64,000 bases of DNA from Sclerodactyla briareus (GCA_026419785.1 JAODTK010005220.1:186001-250000); one strand, 5' to 3'; counted from the stretch's first letter, positions 46,782-58,917 are shown. Numbers and translations: made by a program. The notes: generated by a model not told the origin, from the letters alone.

Positions 46782-49340
46782 TGCTATTCCATCTGAAAAG
46801 CTTTTTAATCACCTTTTTCCAAAATTGATTAACTAATAACAATTTACCGACATATGCGAAATTGAAGAAATAGAGTTATACCCCAACATTTTTCAATTTG
46901 CAATGCGCCGTATCAATTAGATGCGTCATACCAACCGTACCGGGTCAACTGCAGAGCCTTCCAGTCATTGTGTCTACATTCATCGTCTATTGCTTGACGT
47001 ATGTAAACTGCTCAAAAGTTTGGCCCAATCAAGCCCGAATCCTAGACCACTATGGTTTCCTTCATATTCCACCAACCAAATTACTTACCGTCCCCCCGCG
47101 TGTGAAAACCCCTTTTTCATTTTTAATAAAATAATCATACTTTTTTCGTCCATTAACACACACATATTTACAGCGACCTCCGTGATTGGCTGTCGGTATT
47201 GTAAGCATCATAATTGTTCTATTGTTATGAGTTAGGATTAGTGTAGGAATAGAATTCACGACAATCTCAATGCGTAAATCGTTGTGGTCACAAATCGGCA
47301 TATTGACCTCAGCATTTTTTACAATAGGCTATGCAGTTTTATAATTCTTCATGGTACTAAAATATCATATAGCGGCTGGTTCCGTGAAGGAGGGGAAGCT
47401 CCCCGCCCTCCCACTTAGGCTTCCAATTCGGACAAAGGAAGTTTACCATGGTCCGAAAAATGAGACTGAGCCGAAATGGATATAAAAAAAATTGAGAGAG
47501 AGAATTCTAGCAGGACCGATAACCGACAAATGCGAACTTAGGCGAAGTATTTTTTATTTTATATTTTATGAGTAACAAAATTGTGCAAGTTTTTGCGCCG
47601 CTTCGCCACTCCATATCCTTAGGGGTATTTTACGTAGGCTCCGGTTCCCGGCCACGTCGCGAACTCAATGGAGTCGAGAACTTTTTCGGGCGATCTTTTT
47701 TACGATTTTCGGTCGGAAGGAACGGGAACGTGGTAAAGAAGATCTATACCTGGGCCATATAGTAGGGACTGACTGGAGGATCTCGATGGTCCCTGAAAAG
47801 TGAGAATTTCGAACCATGCTGGTACAACGATGGGCATCCCTGCCCATGTGCAGAAAAACATCACAAAGATTCAGAGCAACAATCGGGCATCTAAAGGACA
47901 GTTAACAATAATTTTTACGACCGTTGGGGGGGGGTGGGGAGGGGGCATACTGCCGTACACATTTTTTTGTCCGAGATGAGAAATCGGGGCAAAAATTCGT
48001 GAAGAATTTCGGCAGCGAAATGGCGAAAGTAAAAAAAACAGGGGCCAAATTTTCGAATCTTCTGCTGACTGGCCAATTTATGAGAAAATACTCGAAAAAC
48101 TGGCGCAAATTTCCGCGCGCGGGTACAGTCATTTTTCCGATTTTGTCCGGCCACTGAATGGAATTGTCCCGTATTCCTATGTTGCGGTCCGCTGTTTAGT
48201 TAAGAATTACACCAACTCCCACAGAAGAGCCCACTTTCTCAGTACAATCAAGAAATTCTGAAAGGAGCAAGTCGCTCTAAGAAGGCCTGAAATCCAAAAT
48301 TATTTCTGGAACAAAGTGTGTGTTTAGGATTGTCATAATGCTCAAACTGCAACTAAGGCCAACTGAATGCAAGCAGTTCTAAAGTGGGAGGAAGGTTGAA
48401 AATTTTTTCGGCGGTCCTCTGAAAAGTGGAGAATTTAGCCTTCTAAATCCTTACTGCCCTCGATTCGATTTGGCAAGCAGGCACAAGATTCAGAGCAGTA
48501 AGTCGCATCTATAAAATTACTTTCTGGAATGAAGAGCGTTTTGGAGTGCTCTATTGTACCAAATTGCATCTATGGCCACCCTGAAAATGCAAAAAATTGC
48601 AAGGGGAGGAGGAACACCCCCCCCCCCTTGCCCCTCCCCATATGCGTAATCAAACTTCATCCCCCTACCCCACTCAAAATCGCGTTCCTACGCCACTAGG
48701 TTCTGCTTACCCCCTCTCAACATTCCTTCTGATCCTTCATCAATCCGCTTGCCATAGATCGGCGGAAGCGTTCATATAGTCGGGAAGTACTTAAACACGC
48801 TTGCTCTTTTTGAAGTCCATTTTGTTGACGACACGGACGCCCCAGGATTGAATGAAGACTTTATAAATCGTTTGACGTTGTGTGCTTGACCCCAACGAGT
48901 TACTTGTCTAGATTGTGGCATTACACGACTTCGCATTTTCGCCTGTTACACTGTAATATATATCTCGCTTATTCTGTAAACTTTTAACCAACCAATAGTA
49001 TCTTATCCATAGGGTAACATAATTTCCTGAGATCGGGTCAGTGTTCCTGCATGCCCAATATAGCCAGACAGTACAATCAGGTGGCATAAGAATTGATCGT
49101 GCATAACAAGTTTAAGATCTACGACTCGAGAAATCGAGTACCGGTAGTGCAAGTGAACATAATTCGGAATTCGGGCGAAAATGGAGAAATACGAGCAGAA
49201 TGAATCTCACCTTCTTCTAGGCAACTTTTCTGAGATTTTTGAGTATTTTATTTGAATAGATGACAAGCCCACCATTTCAATACCCCGAGCCTCTACAAAC
49301 CTACCATGACCCGGCTCCACTGCATCAGCTCCGGCCAAAT
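46782..49340. other. Unassigned intergenic DNA with possible hAT-like ends
   Basis: No gene recognised. CGTTCCTACGCCACT near 48680-48695, after C-rich tracts at 48617-48628, looks like the right end of an hAT-like element. Its left end was not found. G-rich tracts near 47925-47944. Confidence 0.4.
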
Positions 49341-50700
49341 AGGTCGAGCAAACCCTCATAAATTCTTTCCACCCCCACCCCCCCCCCAGCGCCGCCCACT
49401 GAAAAAGAATCTTAGCGACGCCGCTAATTTCACTTCGTGGTACCTAAAGTACCGTTTCCTGCAATCTGAGTGACCCATTTCATTTAAAATTTTCTCAATG
49501 ATCTGTTCCCAGGTACCCAAATTGTGAACCTGCAGTGGGTTCTTGATATTATTTCGTTTGTAGTCACTGCTGACATTATCTTTCACAAACATATAAATAG
49601 GTCGTAGATGCGTGGCGAGTGGCGACTCTTCAACATTTTCCTCTCACGAATGGCACATTAGCATGTTTGCAATTAGGCACGGCAAGTGCCACTTCCGGCG
49701 ATCTGGGAGATATAACAGCCAAAATTTCCTTGGTACGCTACGCGCCAACTAATGGTGCGCTTCCGTTTCAGATAGTGCTTCGCAGTCGCCTCGTCCCCCC
49801 CCCCACCACGTTCGATGGATTGACGGCCGTGCATGAATGCATATAAAACCAACCTGGAGGGACCGAACTGGAGGGTGCAATACTTCTGCGTAATTCGATC
49901 GTCCAAGGTCAGAAAACCTCAATGGTCGCAGTTGTAGACGGTCCCACCTGCATTTCTCTGCACAAACTGGTCACTTTTTGAGGGCAATGTCCAAGCGCGC
50001 CTAAATCGTTTGTGCCTACGAGTCCATGTTGTTTGATCTCTTTGAGCATGAAACATTGGGTAGGAAGCGCGGCAGCGCAGCATGTACAGAGTATCTAGAA
50101 TGTCAATCATGACTGCATTCTGAGACGTTGAAATTGATCCTCATGGATGAGCCCGAAATCGTATCATGCATGCACGTAAAAGTAATGCGTTTCAGGCGGC
50201 AATGGAGGCATGTCAGTCACCCTGAAAGCTGCATGGTATCCCCCGTTTAATGAGTGCAGCTGTACAACAAGAATCTCTCATGCTTTGACATATGGTTTGA
50301 TAGCAATTACCGAACGGCAAGTGCGCGCGATCCAGGGTTGCCGGGCGTTGTAGTCAGCGTAAACCTTGTTCCCCAATAGTGCGCGACGGTCAGACGCGTA
50401 GGTGCATCTTATGATGGCCGATTCGTGAAGTAAACAGAGGCGGTCCCGTTCACATTGACATTCCATACTATAGAGGAGAGCTCACGGTATTGTTGTATGC
50501 AGAACCCAGTGTACGAGCTCATTCTGGGAAACGTACCAGGAGTTAGTCTGTTGCCAGATAGAACGTGGGCGATCCCACAAAGCGCCAAAAGCTAGGTGAG
50601 CCTGTTTGCGCTGCTGTTGAAACGAGAGCTGCCAAACGACCACGGACAAATCTAATGCGCCCGCTGAAGTAAGCGATCCCCATGCAAGGTATTGTACGTG
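49341..50700. other. Unassigned DNA with two hAT-like right ends
   Basis: CCAGCGCCGCCCACTG ends at 49401 and TTAGCGACGCCGCT at about 49424. Both read inward as C.G.GGCG-type termini next to a C10 run, as if two related ends were stacked. Minus-strand frames at 49356-50480 (such as NNIKNPLQVHNLGTWEQIIE) are unrecognised. Confidence 0.4.
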
Positions 50701-50729
50701 TGAAAAACTCAACCAGGATCAAGCAAGCG

Positions 50730-51960
50730 ATCCCACGTGAACAAGATCAGACAGTATCATGAGTCGGGGAGTCCAAGAACTCCAATCGTGTGGGTCCTTC
50801 AATTCGTCAAACAGGGACGATATCCTGTTCACGACATACGCCAAACCAACGTTAACTTCGGTACTGTTTTAGGCCATTTGTTGTCCCGCCAAATTAATAT
50901 AGAATGTAATGCATCTTGCGCATGAGTCAATTCTGGGTGGACACCAAGGTCAAAGCGTACCCCAAGATAGAGTAACGTCTTATTTCTATTGGCCAGGGAC
51001 ACAAGCGAAATCAAAAGTATTGCCAATCGTGCATGTGTGCCCAAACAGTCCCAAAGGGAAGGGTAACCAAGGTCCCATGAGGAACGACCCCGCTTAATAG
51101 ATCAACCCTTGATAGAGTGGCAATTGATTTGTTGCCCAATTACCCCTTTTCCGAACGTGGGCACCGTTATATTTTGGTTGTAGTGCCTACGCTAGTCGTT
51201 ACCCCCCGAGGCAGTCCCCTGCCGTCACTCGAAGCCGAAAGGGTTGGCTGAAAACTGGTAACATAATACCAGATCGGATTTCAAAGAAGTCCTGACAGTC
51301 AGGGATCCACAAGTCACGGTCAAGTTTCCAAAGAAATTAGTAGACTGCTGTCGATCCGCCCCTAACCACCACCCCTTATAAAACCCGAAATGTAACGGGT
51401 TAGTCGAACGCTTTAATGAACTCTAATAATCCATGCTCAAAAAGATGTGGTGAGGAGAAACCAAAAGACTGGGAACCATCTATCGCTTTTGTTGTTTGCG
51501 TATCGAGAAACCCCACGAGGAAGGCACAGGGTTCTCACCTTTCGAACGTGTATGGACGAACTGTCCGCGGCCCCATGCAATTTTTTGAAATAACATGTGG
51601 ATCAAGAAGTAGCTGAGGTTGAAAACAAAGAGTAATCTTACCAGTATGTTATTGACCTGCGCGATAGGTTAGAGCAGACATGTAAATGGCTCCACAGAAC
51701 TTGAAGAAATCGCAAAATCGGTATAAGCGGTATTACGACGATCGAATCTAAGCCAAGAAGGTCAGTATAGAGACGAAGTGCTGCTCTTGCTCCCCACAGA
51801 CAAAAACAAACGTTTTGATGCAAATGAAGGGTCCGTTCAGGGGTAGTGTCAAAAGGGTACTTTAGACGTCTCGCTTGTGATCTGGCAAAATGGCGTCCAC
51901 ACAAAAACCCTTTCACATCATCTGCTGAAGATTATTGTCGTAGGAGTGAGGTAGGTGCTG
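50730..51960 (+). mobile_element. LTR-retrotransposon (Ty3/gypsy-type) integrase remnant
   Basis: A decayed pol fragment. In shifting plus-strand frames one sees an HHCC zinc-binding domain (HESILGGHQG from 50921, cysteine pair near 51030-51038 with one spacer residue missing). The integrase core follows, with first acidic residue in VAIDL at 51126, second acidic block degraded near 51290 and the glutamate in GLVERFNE at 51406. A YGRTVRGP block lies near 51560, and a C-terminal LLPTDKN / GPF-like region near 51785-51840. A possible upstream trace (TNVN..LSRQ near 50850) might be the RNase H/integrase junction. LTRs, gag and reverse transcriptase were not identified. Multiple frameshifts; inactive. 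Confidence 0.82.
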
Positions 51961-52434
51961 CTGTAGAGACCCCCACCCCTGCTGAATCTTTTGTGCATTT
52001 CATTGATCCGAGGACTACCTCGGTGATGATGCTGACATTATGCGCAGTGACCTTGGGATAAAAACAACTAATTTCTCTAATTGCTCTATTTCTCTACTCT
52101 TCCACATACAGCGGAGGAAAAATTTCCATTCCCGGATGCATGTCAATAATCACTGACCTAGTGATCAGCATCCCCAGCTGGACAAATAGTCTGAAGAGTT
52201 TGCCACGTGTTGAACCGATACTGCCTGGTAAAACCCCCTTAGGGTGAACATTAAATCAACTGACCGATGAAAAACCTGTCAGGTTAAAACCTTATATCCT
52301 GCACCCCATTCCTCTCAGAAGACAAATCGAAGGCCGAATTGAACCTCAATGATGCAAATGGTATTGTCGACCAAGCGATAGTCCATTTCGCAAGCCGCTT
52401 GTCATCGAAAGAAACCCGACCCCCACAGCAAACA
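51961..52434. other. Unassigned DNA 3' of the integrase remnant
   Basis: Could contain the end of the LTR element. No LTR could be defined and no other feature is seen. Confidence 0.4.
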
Positions 52435-52865
52435 TCAAAACGTTTTGAAACGTTTTGCAAAACAGTTCTAAATATGTGTCGCCAATGTTTCTGAAAACGT
52501 TTTTTGTTGAGTAACATGAAGTTGCCAAAACGTTTATGACACGTTTTCCACCACGTTTTGAGAAACGGTTTAGTAACATTTTTGTTTTATTTGATATTTG
52601 AGTAACAATCGAACAAGGAACCGAGCGATACTCTACAAACTCCGACAATCACTAGCTCAACCTAAACCTGTTTGGGAGTGACTGTTTTGTCGCTAAAGGT
52701 TTATGGAGCAAATTTTGAAAAAAAAAGTTTCCAAAAAAACGCTTTATTTAAACGTTTTGTAAAACGTTTTAAAAAACATTTTCCTAACATCTATGTTACT
52801 CAACAAAAAACATTTTCAAAACATTTGTTAAAAATGTTTTTGAAACGTTGCTTGTGTTTGTAGGG
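52435..52865. repeat. AACGTTTT-rich inverted repeat (MITE-like)
   Basis: The left arm (about 52435-52615) has repeated AAAACGTTTTG words, a GTTGAGTAACAT block and poly-T. The right arm (about 52700-52865) holds the complementary TATGTTACTCAAC, AAAACATTTTCAAAACATT and TTGAAACGTT. The two arms could fold into a long imperfect hairpin. No coding content and no defined target duplication. Confidence 0.75.
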
Positions 52866-52875
52866 ACGGTGCAGA

Positions 52876-52915
52876 TAGATATGCGAGAGATCCCGGGTTC
52901 GTTTCCCGGACAAGC
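52876..52915 (+). other. tRNA-3'-half-like fragment
   Basis: GCGAGAGATCCCGGGTTCGT then TTCCCGG resembles a tRNA variable loop plus T-arm: CCGGG/CCCGG stem, loop TTCGTTT, and a B-box differing by one base from the consensus. No matching 5' half or acceptor partner lies upstream. It may be a tRNA pseudogene piece or part of a SINE. Confidence 0.3.
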
Positions 52916-53559
52916 CCCCATTAATGTCACAGCCCCCTGCTGACATGCCCAGATTCTTTAAAAAACACACACGGAACAGTGGAGGAAACCAATTTTGATA
53001 AAACAATTTATTAATATTAACTATAGCCGTTCCTTCGGCCAAAACAACTCACAAGGCGCCTTGGACTAATAATTACCAATGTGAATACAAAACCCAGAAA
53101 ATAATTTAAGTTATTAGATGTGTATGACAAACTTCAAATCACAGTCCCTAACTTCCTAGTTCACTACCCACAACCTCCTGCAAAACTCCCACTCAAAAAT
53201 GCAACTCAACCCTGCCTAATTTTCCTATTCTGAAAGCCCCTCCCCCCCCCCCCCCGTTAGATATTCTGTATGCCCCTTTCCAAAACCTGAAATGCTCAAT
53301 AGTTTGTCAGTTCGACACAGAAGCCGCGACAGTCCGTCCTCTGAACTCGACCTCCAGCTCGTGTGAGACGTCAGACGTCCCTTTTCCCGACGCCAGCCAG
53401 GAATGCTCCTCACCCAAGAAGAAAGATATGGTACGCCGGCACGACCAGGCGATGTGCTCCCGCGGGCTCGGGTAAACCTAACCAACGCCACCAGGTAGGA
53501 CCTCACCACCCTCAAAGAGGAGTCCACCAGATTTGTGTTTGGACCCGGTGCCCAAAACG
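52916..53559. other. Unassigned DNA
   Basis: C14 run at 53242-53255. The minus- and plus-strand frames at 53225-53635 are arginine-rich artefacts of GC-rich DNA. No gene recognised. Confidence 0.4.
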
Positions 53560-53722
53560 TAGAACGTCAACCAGAACGCGAATCGTCGACGTTAAACCCA
53601 GGACGTCAACCAGAACGCAGAATCGTCGACGTTAAACCCAGAACGTCAACCAGAATGCAGAATCGTCGACGTTAAACCCAGAACGTCAACCAGAACGCAG
53701 ACCAGAACGTAGACCAGAAGCC
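53560..53722 (+). repeat. 40-bp minisatellite, about four copies
   Basis: The anchor ACGTCAACC occurs at 53564, 53603, 53643 and 53683 (periods 39, 40, 40). Each unit carries ACGTCAACCAGAACGC, then AGAATCGTCGACGTTAAACC, so AACGTC and GACGTT form inverted half-sites in every unit. It decays into partial CCAGAACGTAGA units at 53700-53722. Copies are nearly identical, so the expansion is recent. Confidence 0.95.
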
Positions 53723-54905
53723 TATGCAAAGTGGGGAAAGCACCAAACGACTTCTAATATATATTCCAACAGTTTATAATATATCCTACGGGGAGGGGGT
53801 CTAAGCCTCTCACGGAAGTTTGATGACACTGTGGGACGTGTCCAATGTGTTACGATACACCTGATAAACTACCTCTCACTAGTCACCACTTGTAACACAT
53901 TCTCCATAATGGGGGAAATACTATTACAACTCTCATATCGGCAATACGCAAATAATACATGGGGAAACATGGCTTACACGCTAACACAGCATTGAAACAT
54001 TCTACTACACACCTCGACACTAATTCACATTTCAAGAACCACTGTATACGGAAGTGAAGAAATTGACTTAACTCACCAATTTCATTGGCTCCTGGTGTAC
54101 ACAACAGAAACAGGAGACGGCGACCGAGCCTCTCTCATGTCCGTCGGGCCGGCAAATAGGTCCGGCCAATAGGTGGAATCCCCATTCACAGGGACGTAAG
54201 TGAGTGCTGTAAAAGCCACACGTTGCTCTCCAGCGTTACGCTGCCCCTAGCGAGCTTCTTCCTACGCCTCTTCAGACCCTAAAATAGCCAGTCAGCCCAT
54301 TGACGACCGTCCTGGGATTGCATAATTCGCTCCACGAGCAAAGTGACGCTTTGCTTATATATTACACCTGAGGAATTGGCGAGCATGCCGTCAAACAACG
54401 CTTCAATAGCTCTAAGCCTGCGATCGTGTGCGGCGCTCAGACAATAGCGTACTGATTAAGCCTGCCAAGTACCTGAAACAAAGATTACGTAATCGCGCTA
54501 CTCGCAATATAGTGAATCGACCTTCAAGACGACCTTTTAATACTTAAGGAGGATGCTACTTGAATTATTCTAGACTACTATAGTGAGGGCATACGTATTC
54601 GTGAGTCCATACGTATGAATGTGAATATTAGAGCTTCGCGGGATTGGTATCAATGACGCGCGCGTATTCTAAAACAAGACGCGCAAAACTACCTTTAAAT
54701 GATGATCACGGTTGTCATCAACACTCACCAACTGACATAATCTGATCGAGCTCTTCCAAAATGGCCAAAAAACAGGTGAATATTTACTTCTTTACCAATA
54801 AGATGTTTCTATTATGAAGATTAACATTCAAAGAAACAATGGCGTCGAACGTGAGTCTTCTATTCGGAATGCATGCCCAATTAACTTTCTTTAATTCAAA
54901 CTCTG
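53723..54905. other. Unassigned intergenic DNA
   Basis: No gene or repeat recognised. Moderately CpG-rich between 54110 and 54460. Confidence 0.4.
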
Positions 54906-54919
54906 TCATAAGCCAGAGT

Positions 54920-54960
54920 CCGTCACGATCCACTCCATATACGGGAGTGGTTCGTGACGG
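54920..54960 (+). other. Strong hairpin upstream of the LINE
   Basis: Arms CCGTCACGATCCACTCC (54920-54936) and GGAGTGGTTCGTGACGG (54944-54960) pair over 17 bases with one mismatch around a 7-base loop. Sited about 65 bases before the first readable endonuclease ATG, it could be a 5'-UTR structure of the LINE or the core of a tiny inverted-repeat element. Confidence 0.85.
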
Positions 54961-55024
54961 ACCACTAGGCTCTGCCTTAATTGTCGAGTGTTTTTCTTTG
55001 AGTTTCCTGCAAAATTGAGGTAAA

Positions 55025-55246
55025 ATGTGTCGCAGCGTTCACCAGAAGTTTCTCCGTTTCGGGAGCTTGAACGTGAGAGGTATTCAGACTGATTTTGATC
55101 GCAAACAGTTAGCTGACGATATGAAGAAATACAAGATGGACGCACTAGCAATTCAAGAGACGCACATCTGTGGTGACGGAGCTATTAACATTAGGACTAC
55201 TGACAACACGGTTAGGATACCATCTATTTCATGTGGGAGCGCCTAA
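55025..55246 (+). pseudogene. Endonuclease N-terminus of the LINE (73 codons intact)
   Basis: This is the longest uninterrupted coding piece of the LINE. It begins at a plausible ATG and contains the two first catalytic boxes of APE-like endonucleases: LNVRG (asparagine) and IQETH (glutamate). It ends by frameshift where HHGVGIVID continues in another frame. As part of an intact element it would nick the target DNA. Confidence 0.8.
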
Positions 55247-56539
55247 CAACAGTCATCACGGAGTTGGAATCGTCATAGATGCATCATTTGAATCACATTT
55301 TGAGAAGATATCGGACAGATCATTGTAAGCGACAACCAAGATTGATGTCGGTCAAGGTAGGACGAGAGACTTAGTCTTCATAATCAACTATGCACCAACC
55401 CTAGCAAAAAGTGAACAAAATCCAGATCTTCGGACTGAATTCTATACCAACTTAGACTTGGAAACTGAGGCAGATATCAAAGAGATCATGTTAGTAATAG
55501 GTGGTGATTTCAATGCTAAAAACGGCAGTGCCTGGACACAAAATAAAGATAATCTCGGGACCATAGGGAAAGGGTTGTGTTAAAACAGTCATGGGGAGAC
55601 CGTTGGAGCTAGCTAGCAACCATGAACTGGTATTGAGTAATACTCTTTTCTATCACAAAATGGCTCATCGCACCATTGGGAGTGCCCTAGCGTAGTAAAG
55701 AACACAAGGATAAGAATGGGGAAATAAGGCGAAATCAATATCGAAATCAAATGACTAGGGTTACTAAGGAATGTACACAGGAAATTAATCAATGCGACCC
55801 GATCTTACAGTGGAATCAACACTGAAACGGACCACCGTCTTGTATTGACTTCAATCAAATGGAATTGCGTTCAAGGTCGACTACAAAACCAAACGAGAAG
55901 GAAGAATAAACAGTCCTTGCTAGCGGAAGGACCAACGAAAAATGAGGCCTACGTGAAGGCTACAGAAGAAAATTACAAGAATGCCTATGCAACAGGGGGA
56001 TAGCCTAACAGGCACAATCAGCAATGGATCTAGTGTAATCATCCCGCCTAACTGCAGCAAAAATGAGCTACACTCTGAAAAAATTAGAGCGGAAGCTGAA
56101 ATGTTGAAAACCCAAGGATTAAAGAACTCTCGATGCAAACAGAAAAAACTTCGCAATGATATGAATGCCTCTTCTGACATCGCCAAACAAGACAGAAATA
56201 CGAAAAGAACGTACTAAACTTCTAAAAGAAATCCATTCATGCTTTTGAAAAGAGAGAAAGACAAAAGAAGAGAAATCCATGGGGATGGTTGAAGAAATTG
56301 AAAGCGAAAAGGATGACTCCAATAGGGGGGGGAAATGTACCAGGCAGTTAGACAACTTCAACAGTCAAAACCAAAAAAAAATGCTTGGTGATGGAGATGA
56401 TGTTTACCACCAATGTAAAGGAAGCAGGCTGTGAAATATCACGAAAACATTCAAAAAGATGATTCTATGTGGAGGGGAAATACTATTCCGGACTGGATCA
56501 AAAAGATGCAGACACCGTTTTTTACTGCTTGGAAGTTCC

Positions 56540-57370
56540 AACAAGCAGTGAAATCTCTAAAGAATAATAAGAGTTGTGGCTGTGATCACTGAAAAGCAGA
56601 ACTAATCAAACAGGGACCCCCAGTCATCCTCAAGGGCATGACTGATTTTAATTCAATCACTGGCTAGAACAGGAGATTTTCCAAGAGAGATAAAGACAGG
56701 AATCATAATACCAATACCAAACCCGGGGGAAAAAAAAGTCCGGACCTCCAAAGGGGGATCTACGACCAGTTATACTGCCTGCTATCAGTTATCAGGAAAA
56801 TCCTAGCCATCATTAAGATTACAAGGACAACAGAAAAAACTCAACAGTCAAATCCCCTGCTCACAAGCAGCATACAGATCTGGAAGGGGAACTACAGAGC
56901 AAGTTTCAAATCAGTCTCTTGCGGAGAAAGAAAGAAGAAAGCAATTCCAGCCTCAGACTATTGAAATCCATTACTGCTTCTAGAAATGAGCAAAGCCTTT
57001 GACAGTATCAAGAGAGATGGCGAAGATATCCTATTGGAAGAACTGGAAGAGTGGAATGCTGGACGAGTTACACATGTTCTATCTACTGACCTAAAGGATG
57101 TACAATTACATGTTAGAGTAGACAAAGAATTGGGGGAAATTTTACAACTAACATAGAGCCCCACAGGGAGATTGTTGCAAGTGCAGTGCTCTACTATCAC
57201 CGGGCAAAATCACTGCAGTCAAGGAGAGAGATGATGAGATAACTAACTACGCAATCCGAGAGAAAATTCAATGTGAATGTTCCAGAGCACTGAATGATCA
57301 GCTTATGGCAAGCTAAAACAAAGCCAATCTTGATATTGATCAGCAACATGCTGATGACATAAGCTTGCTG
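56540..57370 (+). pseudogene. Reverse transcriptase domain of the LINE at 55-58 kb
   Basis: Blocks in order: SLKNNKSCGCD, ELIKQG, IPIPNPG-like, a LRPV-type block near 56765, RKILA, AAYRSG-like near 56870, LLLEMSKAFDSI (motif A), PQGD-like and QHADDI (motif C at 57341-57361, both aspartates kept). The catalytic position of motif A is Glu (GAA at 56983-56985), where the family norm is Asp. That change alone should abolish or cripple polymerase activity. Confidence 0.8.
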
Positions 57371-58090
57371 ACAACAAAATAAAGGGACAGGTAACGACAG
57401 TTAAGGAAACAGTACCAAGAAAGCTTAGGCAGCGTAATATTCACTAAAAATGAGGACAAGACTGAAGAATATAAAGTCAGCAGAGAGATGGATCCACAGA
57501 ATGGAAGAGATGCAAGTAACTGGGAACTCTACTCGACACTGAAGAAGGATTTCAAAAAGAAAGAAAAGTGTTTCTCGCTATCAGTAGTGCCTATAATCAA
57601 CTCCAAAAATTTCTTCAAACCAGGAGAATGAATATCACTACCAAGATGAGGATCTCAATGCATACATACTTCATTTTTCTACACAACAGCGGACCAATCT
57701 CTGGACACTCCACAACAAATGAAGACAAAATTAAAAGTTCTCCAAACGTCTTTATTGAGACGTACACTAAATATAACGAGACAAGACGGGACTGAGGAAA
57801 CGATGACTATATGAATTAAACGCAGTGAACTTGAGCAAGAACAATCAAACGGAAGACGCCTTAACTGGCTTTGAGCATCTTGCAGACTCCCCGAAGAAGC
57901 TCTGCCAACGTCGTGCCCTAAAAGAATGCACACAGAAAAACGAGACGACCAGTTGGACGGCTGAAACTAACCTGGTTTCAGCAAGTCATCAAAGAAGCAC
58001 CACTGGACTATGTGACAATAGCCAATGATCGAAAAGTTTGGAAATCAATGATTACGCGCGCAGTGGAACCTAGCCGGAAAAAGCGCGTAG

Positions 58091-58723
58091 ACGCGACCGA
58101 TAATTTGCATATTCGAAATTACAAAAGGAACAATGAACGCAGGACGATAAAATTAAAAAGCGCCACCAATCCATTCACGAATAGTATGGACTTGACGAGG
58201 TTTTTATGAAGGACGAACACCCTTGGTTCCTTTGGATGCTGTGGCATACCACTGAAGCCAGGTTTGGACGTCCTGAGTAGTGGAATTCGACAAAAAACAA
58301 GTGAAAGGTAGCAACATGGAGGTAAGATTGAATTATTTACGTATGTGAAAAAATATTTGGAAACACGTAACATGGTTCGCGAAATCCGATGCCACCATTG
58401 ATCACTATAGACCAAGGAAGGGAAAAACACGAGAAGGGGGTGTTACTTTAAAGGCTGTTGAAACTGGTAGTCGGCAGAATTATTCCGAGAGGAAGAGACA
58501 CATCAGCCAAACATTTGCGAAAACATCACTAGAAACACTATTCGGGTCTGGAACTGTAGAATTCTTAATCTCAGTTTGAAACTTTGGATGGATTGTGTGC
58601 GTTAAACTACATTTGAAGGAAGAAGATTTCCAATCACAATCACCAATTGGTGACGGAAAGAACGAATGAACGTTTTTGATTTATGGCCCCTGGTATTCCG
58701 ATTGTATGTTGTGTAAGACGCGT
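58091..58723. other. Unassigned intergenic DNA
   Basis: Follows the LINE. A 103-codon minus-strand frame at 58119-58430 is unrecognised. Confidence 0.4.
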
Positions 58724-58917
58724 AAAGCCGTGGTCACACTGACCGATTCTTAGGCCCGATTCATGAGTCGGCCGACTAGAACGGAAATTCTTGAAGGAAG
58801 ACGGCCAAGGGACCACTCTTATTTTTTTCAATCCGCCCGCCGATCCGATCGAGTCTGACTGTCAGACTCTATTCGGCCGACAGAATCGTGATCGGCGCCC
58901 AGTCTGACCTCTTGGCG
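58724..58917. mobile_element. Small inverted-repeat element (MITE-like), about 190 bp
   Basis: Left GTGGTCACACTGACCGATTC. Right end inward AGAGGTCAGACTGGGCGCCG and then GATC. Interior has GTCGGCCGA and TCGGCCGAC palindromes. The inverted ends match only partly and no target duplication was fixed. Confidence 0.45.

Larger units (their letters stand above)
54911..58090 (+). mobile_element. Decayed APE-type LINE with endonuclease and reverse transcriptase
   Basis: A nearly complete ORF2 in broken frames. Endonuclease: FGSLNVRGI and LAIQETHICG (55061-55170, in an intact 73-codon frame), HGVGIVIDASF near 55257, VIGGDFNAKNG at about 55496-55528 and TDHRLV at 55827-55844. Linker near 55900-56200. 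RT: NNKSCGCD near 56565, PIPKPG near 56710, motif A EMSKAFDSIKRD at 56983-57018, a PQGD-like block near 57160 and HADDI at 57347-57361. After it come NQLQKFLQTRRMN, a NWL.H..RLP-like block near 57858 and WFQQVIK-type sequence before 58010. The style matches elements often mislabelled craniofacial-development-protein-2-like. A hairpin at 54920-54960 lies just upstream and may belong to the 5' end. Dozens of frameshifts; inactive. Confidence 0.85.

Noticed and set aside
48680..49425. Further complete hAT-like elements
   Set aside because: Right-end motifs are seen at 48695, 49401 and 49424, but matching left ends and duplications could not be located.
50730..52330. Full LTR retrotransposon with flanking LTRs
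   Set aside because: Only integrase-region blocks are readable; no LTR pair, primer site, gag or RT was found.
53363..53635. Arginine-rich repeat protein
   Set aside because: Arises from the 40-bp minisatellite and GC-rich flank; not frame-preserving.
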